DNA of 64,000 nucleotides from Ruegeria aquimaris (GTDB lineage Bacteria; Pseudomonadota; Alphaproteobacteria; Rhodobacterales; Rhodobacteraceae): positions 248,001 to 312,000 of the forward strand of contig NZ_JAOWLB010000004.1 in assembly GCF_025751555.1 (NCBI RefSeq), in the 5' to 3' direction. The notes beneath the pieces are model-generated. The model did not search any database. It was not told where the DNA came from and saw nothing but the letters and a program-made list of their open reading frames with translations. This document shows, piece by piece, positions 9,338-16,587 of this stretch. Each line of letters starts with the position of its first letter. Positions within the stretch are counted from its first letter, which is position 1. Made by a program: the position numbers and the translations under genes.

Positions 9338-10345
9338 ATGACCGAACCGACCGTCCTCACGGTTATCCTCAACTACCGCACCCCGGACCTGACGGTCCGG
9401 GCCTGCGAGGCGGCCCTGCGCGAGATGCAGGACCTGCCCGGAGAGGTGATCGTCGTGGACAATGCCTCTGACGACGGGTCGGTGGAACGGTTGCAACAGG
9501 AGGCCGCAGCGCGCGGTTGGGACCGGGATGGCAGGCTCCGCATTGTGGAAAGCGGCCGCAACGGCGGCTTCGGCGCGGGCATGAATTTTGGCATGCGGGC
9601 CGGGCTTTCGGATGGGTCGGCGCCCGATTTCTACTATCTTCTGAATTCCGACGCCTGGCCCGATCCGGGCTGCATCCTGAAGCTGCGCGATTTCCTGGTC
9701 GCGACTCCCAAGGCGGGGTTTGCCGCCAGCGCGGTGCGCGGCGAAGACCACGACCCGCATCAAACCGCGTTCCGGTTTCCGACGGCGGCGGGGGAGTTCG
9801 AGGCCGCCGCCCGCACCGGCCCCATATCTCGCCTGCTGCGCAACCGGATCGTGCCCATGCCGCTGCCCCGGAGCCGCATCCGGGTGGACTGGGCCTCGGG
9901 CGCGAGCCTGATGATCCGGCGCGAGGTGATCGAGGCCACCGGCGGGTTCGACGAAACCTTCTTTCTCTATTTCGAGGAAACCGACCTCTGCCGCCGCGCC
10001 GCTTTGGTCGGCTGGGAGACCTGGTACCTGCCGGATGCGGGCGTGATCCATATCGGATCGGCCAGCACCGGGATGCGGCGCTGGAACCGCATGCCGCAAT
10101 ACTGGTTCGATTCCCGACTGCACTATTTTCTCAAGAACCACGGCCGGGCCTATACGGTCTGGACCACCCTGGCCTTGATCGCGGGCACCCTTCTCTGGCG
10201 GTTGCGCCAATTGATCCGCCCCAAACCAAGTTCCGATCCGGACGGTTTCCTGACCGACCTGATCGCCCATGCCGCGCGTCGCGCGCTGGGCCGCACATTT
10301 GCGGCCCCGGCGCCCGCCGCCGCTCTTCCGGAGGACAGCAGATGA
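9338..10345 (+). CDS. family 2 glycosyltransferase (rhamnosyltransferase-like)
   Basis: The 335-residue protein has a GT-A fold signature: VILNYRTPDLTVRACEAAL at the start, VVDNASDDGS near residue 45, ESGRNGGFGAGMNFG near residue 72, the metal-binding NSDAWPD near residue 105, and ASLMIRREVIEATGGFDETFFLYFEETDLC near 190-220. This pattern is typical of dTDP-rhamnose:polysaccharide rhamnosyltransferases and related enzymes. It sits between the PKS and NRPS genes, starting four bases after the PKS stop and overlapping the NRPS start by four bases (ATGA), so translation is probably coupled. That placement suggests it glycosylates the assembly-line product or joins it to the glycan. A C-terminal amphipathic region may bind the membrane. 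Confidence 0.9.
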   Translation: MTEPTVLTVILNYRTPDLTVRACEAALREMQDLPGEVIVVDNASDDGSVERLQQEAAARGWDRDGRLRIVESGRNGGFGAGMNFGMRAGLSDGSAPDFYYLLNSDAWPDPGCILKLRDFLVATPKAGFAASAVRGEDHDPHQTAFRFPTAAGEFEAAARTGPISRLLRNRIVPMPLPRSRIRVDWASGASLMIRREVIEATGGFDETFFLYFEETDLCRRAALVGWETWYLPDAGVIHIGSASTGMRRWNRMPQYWFDSRLHYFLKNHGRAYTVWTTLALIAGTLLWRLRQLIRPKPSSDPDGFLTDLIAHAARRALGRTFAAPAPAAALPEDSR

Positions 10346-13300
10346 GTTTGACCCATGTCGTGATCGGTAACGAGTCCCTGCTGATCGGATGCAGCGAAAT
10401 GCTGCTCGACCGCGGGCACCGGATTGCCGCCGTGATCTCCGCCGATGACGAGATCCGAAACTGGGCCCGGAGCAAGGGCCTGCCGCAGGGCGCGCGGGTC
10501 GCCGATCTGGCCGAAATCGCTCCGGGGGGCTTCGACTGGCTCTTGTCCATCGCCAATCTCTCGGTCATTCCGGATGCGGTGCTGGCCCTGCCCGCCAAAG
10601 GCGCGGTGAATTTCCACGACGGGCCGCTGCCGCGCTATGCCGGGCTCAATGCCCCGGCCTGGGCGCTGATGGCGGGCGAGACCAGTTATGGCGTGACCTG
10701 GCACCTGATCGAGGGCGGCATCGACGAGGGCGACATCCTGGCCCAGCAGATGTTCGACATCGACCCGGACGAGACCGCGTTCTCGCTGAACTCGAAATGC
10801 TACGGCGCGGCGCTCGACAGTTTCGCGCGGGTGGCCGACCAGCTGGAACAGGGGCTGGAAAGGCAGGCGCAGGACCTGAGCCAGCGCAGCTATTTCGGAC
10901 GCGATGACCGGCCAGCCGCCGCCGGGCGGCTGGATTTCACCAAACCCGCCGCGGCGCTGGCCGCGCTGGTGCGCGCGCTTGATTTCGGCGATTATGCCAA
11001 CCCGCTGACCTGCGCCAAGATCGCGGTCGCGGAACAGGTTCTGGCGGTATCCTCGGCCCGCGCCGAGGGTCGCTCGGGCGCGCTGCCGGGCACGGTACAA
11101 GCGGTGTCCACCGATACCCTGACCGTGGCGACGGGCGAGGGCGATCTGGTGCTTGGCGGGCTGCGCGGGCTGGACGGAGCGCCGGTTGACCTGACACAGA
11201 TGGCCAAGCCGGGCGACCGGCTCGCTTCACCTTCCGCCGCCGAGGCGCAGGCGCTCGCCGCCGCGCTGACGGCGGCGCTGCCCGCCGAACGGCACTGGCG
11301 CAAGCGGCTTGCCGGGCTGCGCCCGCTGCCGGTGCCGCTGGCGGGGGCCGGCCCTGCCGGACCGGTTGCCGCCCACCGCATCTCGGTGCCGCATGGGCTG
11401 GGCGAGGACCGGCTGGCTGCCGCGGCGCTGATCTGGGCGCTGCGCAGCAGCGGCGAAGAGTTCGGCGATATCGCCCTGACCACCGGCGCCATAACCAAGG
11501 CTGCTGCCGGTGGCTATCTGGCGGGCTGGGTACCGCTGCGCCTGACCGAGGGCGCATCGGTTGCAGAGACGCTGAAGCTTACCGCCGAAGGATTGGCGGG
11601 CGCGCGCAGCAAAGGTGCGCAGCCCGCCGACCTGCCGCTGCGCGACCCGCGCATCGGCCGCTACCCGGTGCCGCCGGTGGCGCTGGCGGTGGACGGCGGG
11701 GCACCGGTTCCCGGTGCGATTCTTACCCTGTTGATCGAGCAGGGCACCGCGACGCTGCATGCCGACACCACCCGGCTCGACCCCAAGGCGGTCGAGATCC
11801 TGGCCCGGCGCCTGGAAACCGTGATGTATGCGCTGACCCGCGCCGGCGACCTGGACAAGGTGGCGGATCTGACCGTCCTGCCCGCCTCCGAACGCTCGAC
11901 CATGCTGAGCGACTGGAACCGCACCGCACGCGACTATGACCGCACCCTGACCGTGCATCAGGCGTTCGAGGCGCAAGCCCTGCGCACGCCCGAGGCAACA
12001 GCGCTGGTGTTCGAGGGCCAGAGCCTGACCTATGCCGCGCTCGACGCCCGTGCCAACGCTGTCGCCGCCCGGCTGCGCGACCTGGGTGTCGCGCCCGGCA
12101 GCCATGTGGGGGTCTATCTGGACCGCTCGCCCGAGTTGCTGATCGCCGCACTTGGCGTGCTCAAGGCGGGCGGCGCCTATGTGCCGCTGGACCCGGCCTA
12201 TCCGGCCGACCGCATCGCGCACTACGTCAGCGACAGCCGCGCGGCGGTGATCGTGACAAGTGGCGCGCGCAAATCCAGCCTGCCCGCGACCGATGCCCAT
12301 GTTCTCGACCTCGGCAAGCTGGCGGAGGCGCGCGCGGAACCCGTCGATGGCGGCGCCACCGCCGATGACCTGGCCTATGTGATCTATACTTCGGGTTCGA
12401 CCGGCACGCCCAAGGGGGTGATGGTCGAACACCGCAACGTGGTGAACTTCTTCACCGGGATGGACGACCGCATCGACCATGCCAATGGCGGTGTCTGGCT
12501 GGCGGTCACCTCGCTCAGCTTCGACATCTCGGTGCTGGAGCTGTTCTGGACGCTGGCGCGCGGCTTCAAGGTGGTGCTGAGTTCGGACGAGAACCGCGCC
12601 GAAGTGTCGAAAGGCCCGATCGCGGTCAGCGACCGGCCGATCGACTTCAACCTGATGTATTGGGGCAATGACGACGGGCCGGGGCCGAAGAAATACGAAC
12701 TGCTGCTCGAAGGCGCGAAATTCGCCGATGCACACGGGTTCAACGCGGTCTGGACGCCGGAACGCCATTTCCACGCCTTTGGCGGCCCCTATCCGAACCC
12801 CTCCGTTACTGGCGCGGCGGTGGCCGCGGTGACGAAAAATCTCAGCGTGCGCGCAGGCTCCTGCGTCGCTCCGCTGCACCATCCCGCCCGCATCGCCGAG
12901 GAATGGGCGGTGATCGACAACCTGACCGGCGGGCGCGCGGCGCTTGGCATCGCCTCGGGCTGGCAGCCTGACGATTTCATCCTGCGCCCGGAAAACACCC
13001 CGCCCCGCAACAAGCCCGCCATGTTCGAGACCATCGAAACCCTGCGCAGGCTCTGGCGCGGCGAGGCGGTGGAGTTTCCCAAGGCCGATGGCAGCATGCA
13101 TTCGGTCGTCACCCAGCCGCGCCCGGTATCGAAGGAACTGCCGCTCTGGGTCACCACGGCGGGCAACCCGGAAACCTGGCGCGAGGCCGGGTCCATCGGC
13201 GCCAACGTCCTGACCCACCTTCTGGGCCAGAGCATCGACGAGGTGGCCGACAAGATCCGCATCTATCACGCCGCCCTGCGCGAGGCGGGCCATGACCCGG

Positions 13301-14940
13301 CCGATTTCAAGGTGACGCTGATGCTGCACACCTATCTGGCCGATACCCGTGATGAGGCCGCACGTGTCGCGCGCGAACCGATGAAGGACTACCTGCGGTC
13401 GGCCGCCGGGCTGATCAAGCAATATGCCTGGGCCTTCCCCGCCTTCAAGAAACCCAAGGGCGTGACCAACGCCTTTGAAATGGACCTGGGCGTGCTCAGC
13501 GGCGACGAGCTGGAGGCGATCCTCGATTTCGCCTTTGAGCGGTATTTCGAGGATTCAGGGTTGTTCGGAACCATCAGCGACGCCGTGGCCCGCGTCGAAC
13601 AGCTCAAGCGCATCGGCGTGGATGAGGTCGCCTGCCTCATCGATTATGGCATTGATCCCGCCGTGGTGCTGGAGGGACTGAAACCGCTGGCCGAGGTTCT
13701 GAGGCGGGTGCGCGCGCCCAGCGCGCTGGCCGAGGATGATTTCTCGCTTGCCGCGCAGATCGTGCGCCACGGCGTGACGCATATGCAATGCACGCCGTCG
13801 ATGGCGCGGATGATCGCCATGAATGACGAGGCGCGCATGGCACTTGGCCGGGTGAAGCACCTGCTGCTTGGGGGCGAGGCGCTGCCCGGCGATCTGGTCG
13901 AGGATCTGCGCGAGGCGACCGGCGCCCGCATCCTCAACATGTACGGGCCGACCGAGACCACGATCTGGTCCACCTGCGAGGCGGTCGCGCCTGCCGCCTC
14001 GGGCACGGTGAATGTCGGCACACCCATCGCCAATACCGCCGTCTATGTGCTGGACGCGGGCGGTCAGCCCTGCCCGATCGGTGTGCCGGGCGAGCTGTGC
14101 ATCGGCGGCGAGGGCGTGACGCGCGGCTATTGGCAGCGCTGCGACCTGACCGAGGAGCGGTTCCCGCGCGACCCGTTCGCGGCCGAGGCCGGGCTGACCG
14201 TGACCGCCGCGCCGCAGATGTACCGCACCGGCGATCTGGTGCGCTGGCGCGCCGACGGGCGGCTCGACTTCCTTGGCCGCACCGACCATCAGGTCAAGAT
14301 CCGCGGCCAGCGGATCGAGCTGGGCGAGATCGAGGCGGCGATGGCGGCCTATCCCGGCGTCACCGGCGCGGTGGTGATCGCCCGCGAGATGGGCGGCGAT
14401 ACAAGGCTGGTGGGCTATGTCACCACCGGCGGGCCGGTGTCGGATGCCGCGCTGCGTACGCATCTGGCCGCGCGCCTGACCGAAGTGATGGTACCCGCCC
14501 ATATCGTGACGCTCGACGCCTTTCCACTGACGCCGAACAAGAAGATCGACCGCAAGGCGCTGCCGGAACCGGTGCCGCCGCGCAAGGAGCAGGCGGCGCC
14601 CGCGGAGCCACCGAGCGGAGCCGAGGCGCAGATCGCCGCGATCTGGTCGCGGATCCTGGGCGTGGGCGACATCCGGCCGTCGGACAACTTCTTTACCCTT
14701 GGCGGGCATTCCCTGCTGGCGGTACAGGCGCATCGCGAGATCCGAGCGGCGCTGAACGTGCCGACCCTGCCGATCACCGACATCTTCCGCTTTCCGACGC
14801 TTAAGGGGTTGGCCGCGCATCTGTCGCAGGGCGCCGCTCCTGCGGAACCGGCGCAGCCGGTGGTGGACACCGCCGAGCGGGCCGACACCATGTCGCGGCG
14901 GCGCGCGATGCGCGCCAACCGGCAGGAACGGGTCAGGTGA
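10342..14940 (+). CDS. single-module NRPS: formyltransferase - degenerate condensation-like region - adenylation with embedded luciferase-like monooxygenase - carrier
   Basis: The 1532-residue enzyme begins with a methionyl-tRNA-formyltransferase-like domain (about 1-300; NFHDGPLPRYAGLN at about 89). Residues about 310-530 resemble a shortened condensation fold but show no HHxxxDG motif. The adenylation domain starts at about 535, with YIYTSGSTGTPKG (about 682) and FDISVLELF (about 727). It is then interrupted at about 765-1120 by an FMN-type luciferase-like monooxygenase (FNLMYWG, VWTPERHFHAFGG, LPLWVTTAGNPETW) before resuming with NMYGPTETT and NKKIDRKALP. The carrier Ser1457 is in TLGGHSLLA. 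My hand-read specificity code is D-I-L-Q-L-G-M-I-W, a known glycine code. There is no thioesterase. The start ATG has GGAGGA upstream and overlaps the previous stop. Confidence 0.93.
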   Translation: MSLTHVVIGNESLLIGCSEMLLDRGHRIAAVISADDEIRNWARSKGLPQGARVADLAEIAPGGFDWLLSIANLSVIPDAVLALPAKGAVNFHDGPLPRYAGLNAPAWALMAGETSYGVTWHLIEGGIDEGDILAQQMFDIDPDETAFSLNSKCYGAALDSFARVADQLEQGLERQAQDLSQRSYFGRDDRPAAAGRLDFTKPAAALAALVRALDFGDYANPLTCAKIAVAEQVLAVSSARAEGRSGALPGTVQAVSTDTLTVATGEGDLVLGGLRGLDGAPVDLTQMAKPGDRLASPSAAEAQALAAALTAALPAERHWRKRLAGLRPLPVPLAGAGPAGPVAAHRISVPHGLGEDRLAAAALIWALRSSGEEFGDIALTTGAITKAAAGGYLAGWVPLRLTEGASVAETLKLTAEGLAGARSKGAQPADLPLRDPRIGRYPVPPVALAVDGGAPVPGAILTLLIEQGTATLHADTTRLDPKAVEILARRLETVMYALTRAGDLDKVADLTVLPASERSTMLSDWNRTARDYDRTLTVHQAFEAQALRTPEATALVFEGQSLTYAALDARANAVAARLRDLGVAPGSHVGVYLDRSPELLIAALGVLKAGGAYVPLDPAYPADRIAHYVSDSRAAVIVTSGARKSSLPATDAHVLDLGKLAEARAEPVDGGATADDLAYVIYTSGSTGTPKGVMVEHRNVVNFFTGMDDRIDHANGGVWLAVTSLSFDISVLELFWTLARGFKVVLSSDENRAEVSKGPIAVSDRPIDFNLMYWGNDDGPGPKKYELLLEGAKFADAHGFNAVWTPERHFHAFGGPYPNPSVTGAAVAAVTKNLSVRAGSCVAPLHHPARIAEEWAVIDNLTGGRAALGIASGWQPDDFILRPENTPPRNKPAMFETIETLRRLWRGEAVEFPKADGSMHSVVTQPRPVSKELPLWVTTAGNPETWREAGSIGANVLTHLLGQSIDEVADKIRIYHAALREAGHDPADFKVTLMLHTYLADTRDEAARVAREPMKDYLRSAAGLIKQYAWAFPAFKKPKGVTNAFEMDLGVLSGDELEAILDFAFERYFEDSGLFGTISDAVARVEQLKRIGVDEVACLIDYGIDPAVVLEGLKPLAEVLRRVRAPSALAEDDFSLAAQIVRHGVTHMQCTPSMARMIAMNDEARMALGRVKHLLLGGEALPGDLVEDLREATGARILNMYGPTETTIWSTCEAVAPAASGTVNVGTPIANTAVYVLDAGGQPCPIGVPGELCIGGEGVTRGYWQRCDLTEERFPRDPFAAEAGLTVTAAPQMYRTGDLVRWRADGRLDFLGRTDHQVKIRGQRIELGEIEAAMAAYPGVTGAVVIAREMGGDTRLVGYVTTGGPVSDAALRTHLAARLTEVMVPAHIVTLDAFPLTPNKKIDRKALPEPVPPRKEQAAPAEPPSGAEAQIAAIWSRILGVGDIRPSDNFFTLGGHSLLAVQAHREIRAALNVPTLPITDIFRFPTLKGLAAHLSQGAAPAEPAQPVVDTAERADTMSRRRAMRANRQERVR

Positions 14941-15608
14941 GCGGACCGGGCCCAACCGAGGCGTTGCTGCTCGCCTCGCCTCTGCTGGGCCGGGGGGCCG
15001 GCATTGCGGCGGCCGATCCTGCACGCGACTACGAGGTCTATGCCGAGGAACTGGCCGCGATCCCCGGCGCGGTGGACAAGCGCCGCCGGGAATTCGCGGC
15101 CGGGCGGATGGCCACCCGGCTCGCCCTGCGCGAGTTGGGCGCGCCCGCCATGGCGGTGCCGATGGGGGCCGACCGCGCCCCGATCTGGCCGCCGGGCCTG
15201 TTGGGGACGATCACCCATACAGGCTCCGCCTGCCTTGCCGCCGTTGCCTGGGAAGGTGATCTGCGGCTGCTCGCTCTGGACCTCGAAGAGGACAGCCCGC
15301 TGGACCCCGACCTGATGCCCACGATCTGCACCCCGGCCGAGACCGCCTGGCTGGCCGGGCAGGACAACCCCGGCCATTGGGCCAAGCTGATCTTTTCGGC
15401 CAAGGAATGCGCCTACAAGGCGCAGTACCGCATCAGCCGGACGCTGTTCGGCTTTGACACGCTGCACATCACGCTGGATACCGCGAACGGAGGGTTCGCC
15501 GCCACATTCCAGTCCGATGTGCCCGGGTTTCGGCAGGGCCACATGCTGCGCGGGCGCTTTGCCACCGGATATGGGCTGATTGTCACAGCAATCGCCGAGA
15601 CCGCGTGA
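14937..15608 (+). CDS. 4'-phosphopantetheinyl transferase (Sfp/EntD-like)
   Basis: The 223-residue protein converts apo carrier domains to the holo form by attaching phosphopantetheine from CoA to the conserved Ser. It has the magnesium-binding ALDLEED motif near residue 105 and the family signature FSAKECAYKAQ near residue 150, with an EntD-like region GADRAPIWPPGLLGTITHTG in the middle. The start is GTG at 14937, overlapping the NRPS stop codon (GTGA), so the two are translationally coupled. Its likely targets are the PKS ACP (Ser1804) and NRPS carrier (Ser1457). A dedicated activator in the operon supports the view that the assembly line is functional. Confidence 0.93.
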   Translation: MSGPGPTEALLLASPLLGRGAGIAAADPARDYEVYAEELAAIPGAVDKRRREFAAGRMATRLALRELGAPAMAVPMGADRAPIWPPGLLGTITHTGSACLAAVAWEGDLRLLALDLEEDSPLDPDLMPTICTPAETAWLAGQDNPGHWAKLIFSAKECAYKAQYRISRTLFGFDTLHITLDTANGGFAATFQSDVPGFRQGHMLRGRFATGYGLIVTAIAETA

Positions 15609-15639
15609 AATCGCCCCGCGCATGCCCTAGATTTCCACC

Positions 15640-16587
15640 ATGACCCGATTGTTCGTTCTGATCCTTCTCGTTCTGGGATTCGCGGCCGCGGCCTTGTGGT
15701 GGTTCTGGCTGCGGCCACGCCTGCCCGATCCCGCCGTCGTGGCCGAGGCCTATGCGCAACCCTTGCCGCCGACAACCGGACCGATGGCCGTGTTCCACCT
15801 GGGCCACAGCCTGGTTGGCCATGACATGCCCGCGATGCTGCAACAGCTGGCGCCACAGGGCCACAGCTATGACAGCCAGCTGGGCTGGGGCACGCCGATG
15901 AAGGCCCATTGGGAAGGCGACGAGCCGATCAAGGGGTTCGAAGTGATGAATGCCCACCCCCGCTATCGGCCCGCGGCCGAGGCGATCGGTTCGGGCGAGT
16001 ATGACGCGGTGATCCTGACCGAGATGCTCGAACTTAGGGATGCGATCAAATATCTCGACAGTGACGACTATTTCACCAAATGGGCCGATCTGGCCCGGCA
16101 GGGGCGCCCGGACACACGGGTGTTCCTCTACGAGACCTGGCACTGGCTCGACGACCCTGACGGCTGGCTCAACCGGCTTGACCGCGATCTGGTCGAGCTG
16201 TGGGAGAACGGCATCCTGCTTCAGGATTTCGCCCGCAACCCGGACCAGCCCGCGCATGTGATCCCGGTCGGACAGGTGCTGTCGCGCTTTGTCCGCGAGA
16301 TCGAGGCGCGCGGTAGTGTCGGCGGCCTCACCGGCGCCGAGCAGCTCTTTGGCATCGATCCCGAGGGCAAGCTCGACCCGATCCACATGGGCGATCTGGG
16401 CAACTATCTGGTGGCGCTGACCCATTACGCCGTGCTCTATCAGCGCTCGCCCGTGGGCCTGCCGCATGAATTGCTCAAGGCCGACGGCAGCCCGGCCCGT
16501 GCCCCCTCGCCCGAGGCCGCGCGCCTGATGCAGGAGGTGGTCTGGCAGACCGTCACCTCCTATCCCAAGACCGGAGTTCCGCAATGA
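15640..16587 (+). CDS. membrane-anchored SGNH-hydrolase-like protein
   Basis: The 315-residue product starts with a hydrophobic anchor (residues about 3-24, LFVLILLVLGFAAAALWWFW) and a periplasmic body. The block VFHLGHSLVGHDMP near residue 52 resembles the GDSL/SGNH block carrying the catalytic Ser, and LDPIHMGDLGNYL near residue 248 resembles the late block carrying the Asp-x-x-His pair. Such enzymes commonly add or remove acetyl groups on exported polysaccharides. It shares both blocks with the N-terminal half of the next gene and overlaps that gene by four bases. I infer a role in acyl modification of the glycan in the periplasm. The exact family and substrate are not recognisable by eye. 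Confidence 0.6.
   Translation: MTRLFVLILLVLGFAAAALWWFWLRPRLPDPAVVAEAYAQPLPPTTGPMAVFHLGHSLVGHDMPAMLQQLAPQGHSYDSQLGWGTPMKAHWEGDEPIKGFEVMNAHPRYRPAAEAIGSGEYDAVILTEMLELRDAIKYLDSDDYFTKWADLARQGRPDTRVFLYETWHWLDDPDGWLNRLDRDLVELWENGILLQDFARNPDQPAHVIPVGQVLSRFVREIEARGSVGGLTGAEQLFGIDPEGKLDPIHMGDLGNYLVALTHYAVLYQRSPVGLPHELLKADGSPARAPSPEAARLMQEVVWQTVTSYPKTGVPQ

Noticed and set aside
2920-9372. A 2150-codon open frame on the minus strand opposite the PKS
   Set aside because: It is a shadow of GC-rich coding sequence; the plus strand shows all PKS active-site motifs and the minus translation has low-complexity Arg/Gln/Pro composition with no domain.
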